Positions 11,901 to 25,865 of a DNA stretch of 64,000 bases are shown piece after piece (within the stretch, counting starts at the first letter, position 1; every line of letters starts with the position of its first letter). A model generated the notes under the pieces. The model searched no databases, was not told the DNA's origin, and worked only from the letters and a program-made list of their open reading frames with translations. The position numbers and the translations under genes are program-made. This DNA is from Paulownia fortunei (Eukaryota; Streptophyta; Magnoliopsida; Lamiales; Paulowniaceae), in the NCBI GenBank assembly GCA_019321725.1, contig JAGSPU010001568.1, forward strand, positions 186,001 through 250,000, in the 5' to 3' direction.

Positions 11901-14900
11901 CTTGTGCATAAGGTTTTCATCAATAGCTATGTTCGAACGGACAAGTCAAACGGATTCAGGGTTCTGATTGTCATGGAAGACCATTCATTGTTATTGTTAC
12001 AGCAAGGTGAGATTGTCTGGAGTAGGGAAGATGGACTAGCTTCGATTATGGATGTAAAAGCATCAGAGCTACCAGTTGAAAAGGATGGTGTATCAGTGGC
12101 GAAAGTAGAGCACAACCTTTTTGAATGGCTTAAGGTAATATGTCTTGGAATTAAGCTAGCTACTTAGTTTCTTTGTAGTTTTGGGTGTTATGCTTCTACT
12201 GAAATTTATGTTTAATTGCTGAGACGACCATCGTTATACGTTTCATGTGAGATCTTGATTTATCATATATTGATAATATTACTCGTACTCCGCGGAGAGG
12301 GAGGGGGGGGGTGTTGATCTTTGTCTGCTAGAGGCACAATAGTGGAAACAGTGAACACCTCCCAAGATTTGAATAGCATTTTGACCCTCTTTAATTACTG
12401 GTCATGTAGTATGGTTTCCGAAATGATTTTGATTTATCAAATTTACTTACAAGAACTCCAAATAAATATTCTCTTTTATCTGCTGAGGGGAATTGAGCAC
12501 ATGCTGACACTGTATGTGCTATTTTCTAGTGAGGCCTTTTGTGCATAATAATAATTGAAATCAATATAGTAAATTTGATAGCTTATAAAAAAAGATGGGA
12601 GTTTGTATGCCATGTTGCATCTGTTCATATCTCTCTGTTATCATGATCCTTTATGAAGTGGAAAGTGCTTTGACTTTGTTCTAATATCCTTCTTTTAAAA
12701 GGGACATCTGCTGAAGCTTAAAGGAACTCTAATGATAGCAACCCCTGACGATGTGGCAGCCATACTAAAAATGAGGTTGCAAAGCTCTGAGAAAAGCAAG
12801 ATGACTCGGGACCGAAATGGGTTCAGGAAGCTTCTCATAGTTCTTACTCGAGCAGGAAAACTTTTTGCTCTGCATACCGGAGATGGAAGAATTGTGTGGT
12901 CTCTTTTACTGAATTCTCTTCGTAAATCAGAAACATGTGAAAATCCTAGAGGGATTAGTTTACATCAATGGCAGGACCCTCATCATCATGCACTGGACGA
13001 GAATCCGTCGGTTCTGGTTGTTGGAAGATGTGGACACAGTTCAGATTCTGCTGGGGTTCTCTCTATTGTTGACACATACACAGGGGAAGAGCGCAATCAT
13101 ATGGGACCCATTCATTCCATTGCACACATTATTCCATTGCCTTTTACTGATTCCGTGGAACAGCGTTTGCATTTGCTATTGGATGCAAATTGGCACGCTC
13201 ACTTGTACCCCAGAACTGCTGAGGCTCTTGGCATTTTTCAGCGGGAATTAGGGAACATATATTGGTATTCAGCTGAAACTGATAAAGGTATTCTAAGGGG
13301 TCACGGAGTGCAGAAAAATAGTGTTCTTGAGGTGCGGATAACTTCTGTTTTGACACAAGGCATCTATGGTCAATTGTGTTCCCCTCAGAGTCGGAAAAGA
13401 TTGCTGCAACTGCAACAAGAAGTTTAAATGAGGTGCTCCTTTCTTCTTTCATCCCCATTTTGTCAGAAAATAAATTTTGGGCTGCTAGGGACTTCCGATT
13501 TTCTTTTGAGAAAGTTATGATGTGATCTTACGTGTTTGGTGTTCATGTATGCAAACCGTCCTTTTTGTAACTACTAATTTGTCAACTGATCCATCTGCGT
13601 ATAATGGTAAAATTGTCATCAACTGAGGAAGGTCGCCACTTCATTAGACTACATTTGACATATTGATGAACTTTTGTGGCCTTTTTTGGACTGTTATATA
13701 CAAGTGCACCACACCTAGTTTGTTAACTACAAAATATTAATTATGTATCTATCATTTATTTACAGCATCGTTAAATTATGCATTAGCACATATATGAGAG
13801 GAAGTATGTTTGCACATATGCTGCGATGACAGAGATGCTTGCTTTATCAAATGTTGGCATCTTCTTTCTTCAACTTGAGTATTGATGAGACCAGGGAGCA
13901 CATTATTTTTGCCTGCCTTCTTATGTTGATATCCCTTAGTTTATTCTCTGTGGCTTTTCTTGATCAAGTAGAAAACTGGGCTTGCACAGGCAGTAAAACT
14001 TCCAAATGCTCTACAGTTTGATTGCAAATTGATCAACATGCTTCGATCGATATGTTACTGCATTGTCTGAAAGCTGCAGATTTATGCTTTCATAGTTTCA
14101 TAAATCTTGCCTGGTTTATTGATAGAGTAGGTTGAAGCAGTAGCACTAGCATTACCTTATTGCTGAATCCTGCATTTCCTTAATTTCATATTTCCTGTGC
14201 TCCTGATGTGATGATATTGCATAAGGAATCAGTGCAACAAGTGTTGTACATGACTTTATGCCTTTTGCTTCCAAAAAAAAAATGGACAAGCATCAAAAGC
14301 TCCAGTTTATGTCTGGCTAAAACCCCATCTCTTTCTATAGCATAGTCAGTGTGCTATGCATCTTTATTTTTTCCTGTTTCTGTAGTGGTTATGTGTCACA
14401 ATATTTTAGACCTTTTGCTGTCTTATTTTTTTTTTCAACACTTTTTGTTTCCTTCTTCAGGTAGTTCATACTCAAGCAAAGGTGACAGCAGATCAGGAAG
14501 TGATGATATGTATCGAAGAATCTGCTATTTTTAGCTACTGTTTCACCTAAAGCTGTTGGTCCTATCGGGTCAGTTACTCCGGATGAGTCATCTCTAGTTG
14601 TTTATGTGATCGATACTATAACTGGTCGTATATTGCACCGAATGACCCATCATGGTTCACAGGGTCCTGTACAGGCTGTAAGGCTCCCTTCTCTTACAAT
14701 CATATATAAAAATTAGAAAATAAAGAAAAAAGGAGACAAAACTATGTTTGGTCTTATATCTTAAGAGAGTTTTTGATCTCTTTTCATTGCGGAAACTGAA
14801 TAATTCACCATTACTTTTGTGTTCTATAAAGGTCTTAAGTGAGAATTGGGTTGTCTATCACTACTTCAACCTAAGGGCACACCGATATGAGATGTCTGTC

Positions 14901-16613
14901 ATTGAAATCTATGACCAAGCTCGTGCGGTACTTCCTTCAGCTTGATCTTCTGTAATTTTTATATTCCCCTGGGTCTGTACTATCTTAAATTATTGCTATA
15001 TGCAGGACAACAAAGACGTGTTGAAGCTTGTTCTTGGGACACATAATCTTACTTCTCCTATAACAGCTTACTCCCGCCCCGAAGTCTTTACAAAGTCACA
15101 GTCTTATTTTTTCACACATTCTGTGAAAACAATGGCAGTGACATCAACAGCCAAAGGCATAACTTCCAAGCAGGTTCTTCTTGGCACAATTGGTGATCAG
15201 GTCAGCTTTTTTAATTACCAGTCCTGATGTTATTTTGTGGTATTTGTGGTGTGACTTTGTACTTTTCTCTTTTATTCGATGCCTGCCCTAGATCCACTTT
15301 GAGTTCTCTTGTATATGGGAAATCATTCTGGAAATGGTTTGTTATTAGCTGATCATGTTTTACCTTTTCTCTGTTAACAGGTTTTGGCTCTTGATAAGCG
15401 GTTCTTAGACCCGCGGAGAACAGTCAACCCCACTCAAGCGGAGAAAGAGGAAGGAATTATTCCTCTTACTGATTCATTACCAATTATTCCTCAGGTGATG
15501 ACATTTCTTTGAGATTGTTGCTAAAACTAACTATCACGACCTATTTTTGATCTACATTTTCCTAGTATGGCTCCACATGTATGTCTCTCCTTGTGTATAT
15601 ATGAAAATGATTATTTCGCCAGTTATTGTGCTGATGCAGAAAGAAGCTCTTTATACCTTTGTTAGATTGTAGATGCTGATGATATGTGATTGTGCAAATA
15701 TGAGTGCATTAAGCAATGGTCTAGTCTATTTGAGTGTGCATCTGAGAGTAGTAGGATGAGGCTTGATAATTATTGGCCATGGCTCTTTTTGTATACTATT
15801 TGTTGAATGCTATAAATTTGGAATTTTTGATGGGCCTGCTGTCTTCAAACGTAGGATGAGGATTTTGTATTTCCATTGAGCTCAAATTCTTAGAATTGAT
15901 GGCAGTTCTAACTATGTGGAGTAATTGCCAAGATTTTGCAATCAGCTTGAGTATGAATGCTGGTCATTAGGAGTCGGACTTCAATTTTATATCTTAGGAT
16001 GTGGTTTCTGTTTGCTGTTAGCTCATGCACCTAAAGGTTAATGTGTCTACAGTCCATGGTCACTAATATTTAGTTTAGCATATTAGTGGTTCATTATGTG
16101 TGAATGCATCATCAACCTTTGATTAGAACCAAGAGAGAACCAGAAATTCCCATGGCATTTTAATTTTCAGCTGATTATTGAATAAGTTGGTGGCTGTAAG
16201 ATTGTTCTACTTCCATACTTCTATAAAGCTCCATTGAAACTTGATGCAGTTTCCTACGTTAAAAAGATTTCATTCGCCCTTTATTTATAAGCATTATCCT
16301 TTGTTATCATTTTATGTCATTAAGTTTTTGATCCTATTACTTCCTTTTGCAGTCTTACGCCACTCATGCTCTTAAGGTGGAAGGTCTCAGAGGCATAGCA
16401 ACAGTTCCTGCAAAGCTGGAGTCGACCACCCTTGTTTTTGCTTATGGCGTGGATCTCTTTTTCACTCGGCTTGCACCTTCTAGAACATATGACTCCCTTA
16501 CTGAAGATTTCAGCTATGCGCTGCTTCTACTCACAATTGTTGCCCTTCTTGTTGCAATTTTTGTTACATGGGTTTGGTCAGAGAAGAAAGACCTTCAGGA
16601 GAAGTGGAGGTGA
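8993..16613 (+). CDS. EMC1: ER membrane protein complex subunit 1 (EMC1)
   Basis: Largest subunit of the ER membrane protein complex, which inserts tail-anchored and multi-pass proteins into the ER membrane. Twelve exons: 8993-9093, 9193-9320, 9429-9491, 9900-10021, 11121-11236, 11327-12134, 12702-13432, 14461-14677, 14832-14927, 15006-15200, 15381-15494, 16353-16613; about 984 residues. The start MKMAIRVFLLLVLFF is a signal peptide. A luminal PQQ-like beta-propeller follows (for example IFWRHVLGPNDVIDEIDIAL), then the conserved DUF1620 region (ENWVVYHYFNLRAH, SRPEVFTKSQSYFF, DPRRTVNP). Near the C terminus is one membrane helix (SYALLLLTIVALLVAIFVTW), ending SEKKDLQEKWR. Exon 7 is 1 nt short near 13333 and exon 8 is out of phase near 14508. 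Similarity continues in the shifted frame (FDTRHLWSIVFPSESEK), so these are probably sequence errors. Confidence 0.93.
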
Positions 16614-17231
16614 GTTGAAATTGCTTGCAAGTCCGTTTTCCTGTGATATTTGTTCACTGAACTTTTGTTATCTTAGATCACAGACCAGTCACTTTTGTAG
16701 CATGATCTCGCTGTGGTTGATTTAATTCTGATTGATGGGTACAAAATCTTCAACCCATTGTTGTAAATTCAGAATGAGAGGAAATTTGATAGATAAAAAA
16801 GTAGGCTTACTCTCTTTAATTTTGTTTCTATCATAGCGAAATATTGTTACAGAGCATACTGTCATTGACGATGAAAAATTGTCTTTTTCCTAGCATAACA
16901 AATTTCTTTTGTACTAGATAAACTATTGAGTATTCTGATTTTTGCACCATTTTAATCATCTGGAGATGTTATCAGTTGGCGATTTTTCCTACTCGTGCAT
17001 AATGAGTTATGGGGATTGATTCTCCAAGCCTGATGGAAATGACTGAGAATGATTCTTTGACATTGTTTTTTATGTACTTGTGAAGTAATTTTCCGAGATA
17101 TTTTTGTGACTAGTGAAGGTCCCATATGGAATGGATTAGAGATTTTCTAATGTGATCCCGCAATGTATCCGCCCAAAAACGATGGAGTCCTTGGAGGTAA
17201 GGGCCTAAACTTGCCAGAAATTATGGATATG

Positions 17232-17310
17232 TTTGGTATTTTTCTCCCAAGGAAGAATGGTACCAGAAAGTGTTGATATTTTGGTATTTTTATCCCGTGG
17301 AAGAATGCCC
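17232..17310. repeat. Imperfect direct repeat, about 49-bp period
   Basis: TTTGGTATTTTTCTCCCAAG followed by GAAGAATGG recurs as TTTGGTATTTTTATCCCGTG followed by GAAGAATGC. The copies are close but diverged. The repeat lies downstream of EMC1 with no evident function. Confidence 0.65.
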
Positions 17311-17492
17311 CCTAGCTTATTGTCAGCCAAAATATTAGGATACCAGAAATTCGATCATTCGGGGTGGATGCTTTATAGGGCTAGCAACTTTGTAAAACAT
17401 GATTAGGCTGTTACTTTTCACCTAAAGGTGAGTGAGATATTGCCATACGAGAACAGATTTCAAGCTCGTGTACAAAAATCAGATTGTGTGAC

Positions 17493-17713
17493 GTTAGGCG
17501 TGGTTTCATTTTATTTTCGAGTTCCGGTAGTTTAGTATTTTTTGGAATTTAAAAATAATATTAATTTTTAAGATGATTTGACATAAAATCTTACAAAACA
17601 TCACTTCAGACTAAAATTAAACATGCCTTGCAAATTAAATCTTATCAATTATTTTTCACAAAAATATTAAATTGAAATCGAACAAAAACCAAATCCACTC
17701 CAAACAAAGCCTA
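17493..17713. mobile_element. Possible small MITE with degenerate terminal inverted repeats
   Basis: An AT-rich segment begins with TTAGGCGTGGTTTCATTTTA and ends with CCACTCCAAACAAAGCCTAA. The reverse complement of the end reads TTAGGCTTTGTTTGGAGTGG. GGC-plus-GTTTG-type ends are common in plant Tourist-like elements. The inverted repeats are imperfect and the target duplication (TA or TTA) is too short to be convincing. Confidence 0.35.
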
Positions 17714-18584
17714 AAGTTTTTAATGTCCACGGTTCACCTCCAGTTTATGACGCTAAACCAGGCAATCACCTATCAATTTTGACAAATTTGGCTACAAAAA
17801 CCTAAATCCACGTAAATTTCTGTGTTCAATAGATAATTAATATATAAAGCTTTAACCCATAAATTTACCAGTTCCACTGGACGGGTTCCACCTTTTCCCC
17901 CGCAGTCAGCCCCATTTACCCAGTAAAATGAGAAATTGTTGTTTACATAATTATATACTAGTATAATATTTTGGTACCCGAATTAATTACACTGAAAACC
18001 TAGCGATGTCATGTAGTTTAATGTTAAAAAGTGATGTTCCAGCATACAAACATGGATTGGATCAACGGATAAATATAGTGATACAAACAAACAGCAGATG
18101 AGAAATATAAGCAAAAGTGACAGAAGAACAAGAACATTGGAATCATCCTGTCCCAGATACAAATAACAAAACAAGATACAGAAATGAGAATGTTTCATAA
18201 CAGGTCGCTCAGCTCTCGTTTGTACAAATGTAACTATCTAAAGGAAAAGACTATCAACGCCTTTACTTTCTTCAAACAATCACCATTTCAACTACTAGCG
18301 CCTAGTTTAAGCTTGAGATACTCTGACAAGATCCCAAGTTTGAGTTCATGTTAAAGAATCAATCTAGGCCGCTTTAACCAGGAACCAAAATAAGTCTAGT
18401 GAATATCCTTGAGGTGCACATTCAAGCCCCAAAAAAGAATAAACTAAAAGAAAAATGGAAAAATAAGCTCAGCACATCTATTCTTGGAAAAGAAGATGAG
18501 AATACATTTGGCCGCCAATTGTTACAAATATAAATTAGCAAAGCCAATAGTGGAACAGAAAAAGAGCATGCGAGGAATAATAAT

Positions 18585-21500
18585 TTACAAAAAGAAACAA
18601 CCAATGAACATTGATATATGCACCATGAGAACAATATTACTCTTATGCATTATTTTGAAGAGTACACTACTAGATGAGCTGCTGCTCACACTCAGTTGTC
18701 CAGCATTCACAAATTCATCTTTACTTGAAGTTACTGAGACATTCACAGACAAAGAACCTGAAGAAAAGCAATCAGATTTTAAACTGTAGAATCAGAGTTT
18801 AGCACCAACAGAAGATATCTATACAGGGAAAATTTTAGCAAGGTGTTTAAATGCGCTTAAGATGATGAAATGAATTGGATAAAAAAAAAACTTACAATCA
18901 TAGTCTGCCCATCCTATTCTTTGATGAGCCAAATCATAAACAAAGATTTTATCTTGAGAACAAGATCTGGAAACAAGAAAATAGTATATAAGTTTTGCAG
19001 TCATATCTGGAAGGTGAACTTGGTCAAGCAAGATGCTGTCCCTGGAAAGAATAGACAGGCAACATTTAAAAGGTCAAGCAACACACAGGTATTTTGTAGT
19101 ATGATCAGTCTTCTCGATGAAGTGAAAGGCAAGAAGCAGGAATTCAGTGATAATAGGCAATCTTTCTTTTCACTGCTTTTGTTGTAGATTTTATGAAGTC
19201 AAAGCAAACTTACAACAATCTGGAAGTGATCATATAGCTTTTCTAGCTTTATGAACGCTGAGAAAAGAAAAAGAAAACTCTATGTTGAAAACAATGAACA
19301 GCCTTTGAACTTAATTCCCCAGATGTCATGGATAAGTCATTTTAGAAGGACAAACCAAAAAACACCATTTCACGGACCATAAAAACAATAGCATATCAAT
19401 CATGAGATAAAAGTGATAATTGAGTGTGTATTTTGTATCAGTGCATCAGACTGCTTTCTGCCAATCTCTAGAACCTAGGTAGCAGGGTACTACTTTCATT
19501 TTACTAGTTGATAAAGGCTCTAGTTTGCAGACAACATTCGTATGCAAGACAAGGTTTTTCATCCTACAGATGATTTGGCACATACACTACAGAGAACATC
19601 ATACCTCTTCACCAACTAGGGATAGAAATCCACAGAGCTACTTAAAAGCTGGTTGAGCCAACTTGGCTCAAGGTTCAACCATAACTAATATTTTGGGCTT
19701 AAGCAACTCGAATCTGGTAGAATTTGAAATGAGAAGAATGAAGAGCCAATACCATTCACAGGAGAGAAATTTCAATCAACCTACACAAACATGGAACCTA
19801 AGTGAACTACAATGACTTTTAATACTTCACAAATTCTTGTAAGTTTGGTGCTGTAGTAGCAGAATGAGGGGCAGAGGTATAGAGGAATGAGTTCAACGCT
19901 CAGTTCTACTACAATTACAAGGAACCACAAATATGAGTGAGGTATTTCTAATATTTCATGATTAAACGAATTAATCTTTCAGAAGTCTACCACCTGCTTC
20001 GAGCCTGGCATGAGCTATGTAGTGGTCTATTCCATCTTGAGCTGTCTTTCACTCATGGAACTTTTAAGAAACCTAGATCAAGTTACATGCACAGGAAAAA
20101 CACTACAGGACAACTGATGGTACTTCATGCTGAGGTTTCTTTATCAGTATATTTTATTCATTTAGGTGGTGTATTATGTGTACAGATCATACGCTTTACA
20201 GCTTAAACTGCAAATTGAAAGCCTAATCAGTTGGCAGGAAGTAAGCTCTTCAGACATATTTACAGCAGATCATTGTCTTTTTAAAAAAAGTGCCACAGGC
20301 AACCAACCTCCTAAAATTGTTGTGCCTTGATTCTGAACTTTAATAAAGCCCATGCACCACATTGCAGCACCATCCTGAAAAATGGCAACAATTAAAAGTT
20401 TTACATACTTCCTGAGAGCCATAAAAGAAAATACAATAGTAACAACAACAACAGCAACGACAATTATGGTCATGAATGATGTTGATGATGCCCAGCAGCA
20501 GATGATAGTAAAAATAATAGCGATGACGGCAACGACAATAAAGATAATAAATTCAATAACAACAAAGACAACAATAATACAATTACCATGATCCTAAGTT
20601 AATCTTTCAATGATCAGAGTAATCTCTACAGATGTTCAGGAAATAATATATCAAATGTGGAGACAAGTGGAATACTCACAACAAGTCCCATGTGTATGAG
20701 GTAGTCAATTGGTCTTAAAACCATGGATGCACCCCCAGCAAAATTGAAAGCAACTGGTGGAAACATCTCAGCTACACTGGTTAGAGAACAAACAGCTATC
20801 TTTTTAACTCTCCATAAATCTTGAATCAAGAATCTTTTGTCTACAATCATTTAGAATGGAATAGCTCTCAAGATAAATTTCTAACAAATGAGGAAAAATA
20901 GAAAACCAAAAACCTTGTAGAGACCAGATAGCATTGGTTTCCTTTGGAGACAATTGGTTTGACCGATGGAGAAACAGCAGCAGTTACCTGCAGGGCCAGT
21001 AAGACAGTTGGAGTTGCAACCAACTTTAAGTTTATTTACTATAATGAATTAGCTTCATAAGACCTAATTGTTCAAATAGATCCAAATAAGGCAAAGTCTC
21101 GTGTTTATGCCACCTACAAAAGTTAATTAAACGTCTTAGGTAGTCGGATAATGACAAGATATGTTAATATCAGAATGTTTAGAATTCTGCTTCCAAAGTG
21201 TTTGTTTAACTGCAGATCCTAGCTCTAGTGGGTGAGCTCTGTAAAGAGGATTTTGAGCATGCCCTTGAGATCACTAATGAGGCAATGCAAGATCAAACTG
21301 CTACATTATTTTCTTTTATTACAGGTTGTAGCTTCAATAAAATTCATGACCGGAGAGGGCGTGGTGTGAGGTGGGTTGGAGATATATTTACAGCATCAAC
21401 AAAAGGATCATAAGCTCCTTCCACAAGGTATGCCAAAGTTGTTCCAGAATCAACAATGGTTCCTTGGTTGCCTGATGTTGTGAACACTGCTTGATCAATA

Positions 21501-24498
21501 GGTAACAATTGGCCATTGACAGCAATGTTCTGCAGATATAAATTGTAATGAGACCTGAAACATCAGCATAATAAATCACAATACTGTAGCATTATGAAAG
21601 ATGCCTCCATGTTTCTAAATTTCTCAATGCGGTTAATAAAAACAGAGCAAGCAAGAAAGTCATTTCATCATTTTCTTCTGTGAAGGTGGTTTCAGAGGAC
21701 TGGAATATGCATACACATGTCTAAGTGCAAAGGTCCTGGTGCAAGATCCACTACAACTTAAATGGGTATGTGTTCAAGTGAGAGAAATGAAAGAAACCAA
21801 CTATACAATGCAAAGCTGTTTTGTTCCACCGGAAGATGTCACCTGAGCAGCAGCAAATATTTTTTGAAAATTCCATATTAAACCAAGGATGCCAACTAAT
21901 TATTTAGACAATAAAATTGCATGAACACTACCAAAATTAGAGTGCTCTATTAGCTTGAATACATAAAGAAGGCCATGAATTCTTCAGCATGATTATAAAA
22001 ATTATTAAGTAGATGCAGTTCCAAAATCAGATAAGCCAAAAGGGAAAAAACACGCATCTAAATACTTCTAAAACATTGTAGCTAAAACACTTAATTGAAG
22101 ATACAAAGCATAAGAATAAACATAGAAGGACAAAGCCAAAGATCTAGGATCATTGACGACGTTATGAACAAATTACACTGCACTTGGTTCTGATCTCAAA
22201 AGACTGACAGAACACAAATTACCATAAGGATCATCACGTATATGCTATCTCCTACCATCCACCCAAGGGCTCGTAGGAAGTACTACTCACAGAATACCTA
22301 GAAATATCTCAAACTTAACAATTCCATTTTACCCAGACAATTAAGGCTCGGAAGAAATGCCCACTAATTAGATGCCCATCACGTGCATGAAATTTCAATT
22401 GCCTGATCGTAATGCATGTGCCATAATCAGTGCTAGATAATTACATGCGTCAGCAAATGATAAAAAAAAAAAAACCATACAAATGCCAAAACAATTCCAT
22501 CTCGTAGAAAATATACGTACTGTGATGGAACAAGGGGAGTATAAACGATTCTCGGATCCAATATCTCACCAAGAACTAAAGTACCTCCACCATTGCCCTC
22601 TCCTTTCAAGCAATGGGAAAATACTTTAGGCGTAATCTTACGGGACGACAATTGTGATATTACTGAAAGATCCTGCTGGCCAAACCCAAATATTCCATCA
22701 ACTGCTCTATCTGATTTGTCAAGTCCCCAAACAGAGAGGTGCTGCACCTGTTTCCACATAACAAGTTAATGTGTCAACGCATGGATGTTCAATTTGTCAT
22801 AAGCTTGAATAAACAGGAGATAGAAGTAAGAAAGTAATAGAGACAGAATCTTGTGTATGTCAAGCCCAAGTATTTAAATGTTTAATAGATTAATTTTTTT
22901 GACTTCTCTTCAATAGCCCAAAAAAATCAGGACGTAGCCTAATATTTTCATTATATTGAGCGTTCTTAAAGCTGCACCATAAAGGTTAGTACCATTCTAA
23001 TATCAAATTGGCTGTGTGAAGCTAATTGCAAATTACTCCAACATACAGGATTATATCAGTCATGCAAGGGGAGTAGCATAAATGCGCAACCACATATAAG
23101 CATACACGTACAATCAGCAGGAGTCACAATAACAGCTTACCCAAAGACAATAGGAGCTGAAGAATTGGCTACTAATGAGGTACCCAAAATTGTGTCAAAA
23201 TAAATCAGATCAGATACATAAAAACCAGCAGTGCCGCTTCCATCTCCATATTGAAATGAATAACCACATTGATTGCTTTCAGCAGAGCATTCAGCAGATG
23301 CAGTTTGAACTATGGAAGCACATATATTATCTGAGCAGGAAATAGGGGAAACAGTTGAAGATGTAGCAGCATCGAAGAAATTGAGAGGAATCTGCAAGCA
23401 CAACTCAACATTTGTCCAATTTGAAACTCGAATTACTTCAATGCAATATCAAAGAAAACTAATGAAATAGTAGATAGCAAGATAAATAGCGAGAGTTTAC
23501 CCAATCCACTATTCTGGGGGCAATCTTACAAGAACTGCAAGTAACCCACAAGATGTCGCTCCCAGTATCAATTTGCACATTGAAGTCTCGTGGTGGAGAT
23601 CCCAATCTCACTTTTGTAAAATAAAGTCTGTATGAATCAAGAAACTTAATTAATTATCAGAGGAGGAGAACGCAAGTCAACAACTAATCATTACATGATC
23701 ACATGCGAACACAAGATCATAAAATAACTGGAAATGAAAATTGAAGAATGTAGTCAAAGCAGCTATATATTTACTGAAATGCCATAGTTTGCCAATAAAG
23801 ATAACAATTGCATAAGAAACTAAAATTTCGGCATCATAATAATTGAGGACCCCCAGTGAGAAAAAGAATCGAACAGCAAAATCCAAGTAATGAATGTGAC
23901 ATGAAAACAAACAACAAAAGCATTTCCAGGGCCTCGGGTTCCAACCTTATTGGATTAAAGGAACAAAAAATTGAAAAGATACCAAAAACTATCAAGATCC
24001 TACTTTGCAGGTGTATATATGAAATTGATTCCATAAACACATTTCACCAACAGCGCCAAAAAAAGATAAAGAAGAAAAAACAGAAAAGGAAAAAAGAATC
24101 ATAGAAACGCTTGGTTTATTGCATTCAGATACCAACTCCAAAATATTGACAGTTTAAACATCAGAAACAAAAAGAAATGAACTATACCAAGAAAAAAAAA
24201 TTACAAGAAAATATAGAATATTTGAGAGGTGAGATAAAGCTACCCAACGACGTAGGGATCAAGGTACCCAGGACCGGAAAATCTACGATGCCGCCGGAAA
24301 AGCTCTAACATCCGCGCTGCCACGGTCCCGGGCTTTAATCACCTCAAGCTCCACTTTCTCCTCCACTGGAAACGCCCTCTCCAGAGTAAGCACTTTGTGA
24401 ATTCCAGCGCCGCCGCTCACCACCGCCGCCAAGGTGGCGGCCGCAATAGCTACCGCCGCCACAGTCACCGTCATCACCCAGCCAGCCATCGCCGGCAC
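18585..24498 (-). CDS. A1-family aspartic protease, secretory, frame-broken in this sequence
   Basis: Pepsin-like aspartyl protease of the plant nepenthesin-like group. Exons on the minus strand: 24498-24244, 23627-23501, 23391-23141, 22747-22521, 21554-21392, 20987-20914, 20776-20680, 20374-20308, 18966-18896, 18757-18585; about 500 residues. The N terminus carries a signal peptide or anchor ([17 protein letters not shown]). Both catalytic motifs are intact: [10 protein letters not shown] in exon 2 and [11 protein letters not shown] in exon 5. Family blocks include [40 protein letters not shown] and [20 protein letters not shown]. The tail is Ser-rich, then hydrophobic ([17 protein letters not shown]), consistent with a GPI signal or a membrane anchor. 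Frame breaks lie near 24262, 24285-24310, 23525, 22715 and 18952, and the exon 2/3 junction is also out of phase. Most look like one G lost on the coding strand. The closest Arabidopsis relative I recall is At2g36670. Confidence 0.88.
20430..20592. repeat. Cryptic trinucleotide-rich tract in a protease intron
   Basis: The intron between protease exons 7 and 8 contains a purine-rich plus strand dominated by AAC, ACA, GAT and AAT units (AACAACAACAGCAACGACAA and similar). It is low-complexity but not a clean microsatellite. It explains the open frame seen there on the plus strand. Confidence 0.6.
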
Positions 24499-24668
24499 TC
24501 CACAGCCCCACTAAAGTGTATATCGTATACACTACTCCTGTCAATCTGCTATCAAATATATAATGAGAATTAAAGAAGAATCGATAAAATTAAAAGCTAA
24601 GTGCTTTTTCCGTTCGTATGAGTTTTGCTGAGTAATGTCGTGTAAAGTACATGAACAAACACATACAG

Positions 24669-24706
24669 TCACACACACACACACACACACTCTATCTATC
24701 TATCTA
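24669..24706. repeat. AC and TCTA microsatellite
   Basis: About ten AC units are followed directly by TCTA units. They lie about 170 bases upstream of the protease start codon, so within its promoter or 5' leader. Confidence 0.9.
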
Positions 24707-24832
24707 CATATACAGAGAGAGACCAACAGAGGCAAAGATTCTGATTATAAAAAGAAAGTATATTTGCAGATTTGTTTTAAGTAAGGTGTGATTAATAGCA
24801 GTTGTTTCACAAAGGGTAAAATGGGTATATGG

Positions 24833-24882
24833 ATTATTTTTTATTTTTTTATTTTTTATTTTTTATTTTTTTTCTTTTGATT
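24833..24882. repeat. T-rich (ATTTTTT)n tract
   Basis: Repeated blocks of six to eight T separated by single A, in the upstream region of the protease gene. Simple low-complexity DNA. Confidence 0.85.
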
Positions 24883-25754
24883 AATGAAATTCAATATAAC
24901 TCTTCGGGCCTTATCTAATCCCGTGAAACTGTCAATGTAGTAATTTCTTAATCTATTGTATTATATTTTATATTATATATTGTGCACTATATACAATTAT
25001 TAAATATGTACTTTCAATTAATTAATTATATACACTTAATGTATATGTACAATACAATATAAAATACAACCTAAATATATATAATAATATTTAAATTCAT
25101 AAAATCCCATTTAAAAATATTTAAATGAAATTATAAATGTTATTTAAAGTCTATCACCACATTGCAACTGGTTGATAGAAGATTATTATTACAAACAAGT
25201 TGAAATTCAGAACCTTCATGAGCAAAAATTGAGCTGCTATACATGGAATAGGCAATTGCTTTGTGCAGTTTAATAATAATGAGAATAAAATAAGTGGACT
25301 CCTCTTTATTTGTTTATTCATATTTTGAGTGTGCCACTTTTTCACGTGAATTGCTTGGTCTTTTTATTTTGCAAGTAAAATTTGTGTAAACTAGGATATA
25401 AATTACATTTTTTAAGTTACTTTCTATTTACTTTCACCCTTATATTTTGCAGTGCTTAGTTCGAAAAAATTCAAAAATCATAATTGAAGGTTTTACACTA
25501 TGTTTGATCATTTTCGAGATAATGTTTTCGGATAAATTTATTTTGGGTAGTAGATTCTATTACTTACATTAGTTGGGAAAAAAAAAGTTCAAAATCATCT
25601 TCTGAAATTTCAGTTTAGTTTCAAAATTTGTCCATAAGGTTTTGAATTTGGTCAATGTCATCCATCTAGCCAAATTTTGATAATAATTTCCATGATATTC
25701 TTAGAAAAGAGAGGCGTGTGGATAAGTCTAAAATTATTACTATTAATAATTAAT

Positions 25755-25865
25755 AATACATGAATACTGATAATTTAGTAATAATACTAATATTATCATA
25801 TCATCAACTGAATAATGATAATAATTTAGTAATAATACTAATATTATCATATATCATCAACTGTG
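25755..25865. repeat. Direct duplication of an AT-rich unit
   Basis: The unit TTTAGTAATAATACTAATAT, followed by TATCATAT and ATCATCAACTG, occurs twice in direct orientation with a short spacer. No coding or transposon signal was seen. Confidence 0.75.

Larger units (their letters stand above)
16614..18584. other. Intergenic region between convergent EMC1 and aspartic protease
   Basis: The two genes converge, so this stretch holds both 3' UTRs and polyadenylation regions. I see no coding exon. It contains an imperfect 49-bp-period direct repeat near 17232-17310 and a possible small inverted-repeat transposon at 17493-17713. Short minus-strand frames at 17983-18198 and 18422-18634 are AT-rich and match nothing I know. 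Confidence 0.6.

Noticed and set aside
12296..12313. G-rich run in EMC1 intron 6 as a G-quadruplex
   Set aside because: Essentially one long G run with a single short companion tract; no four separated tracts.
20382..20591. Plus-strand frame rich in Thr, Ile and Met
   Set aside because: Translation of a cryptic trinucleotide tract inside a protease intron.
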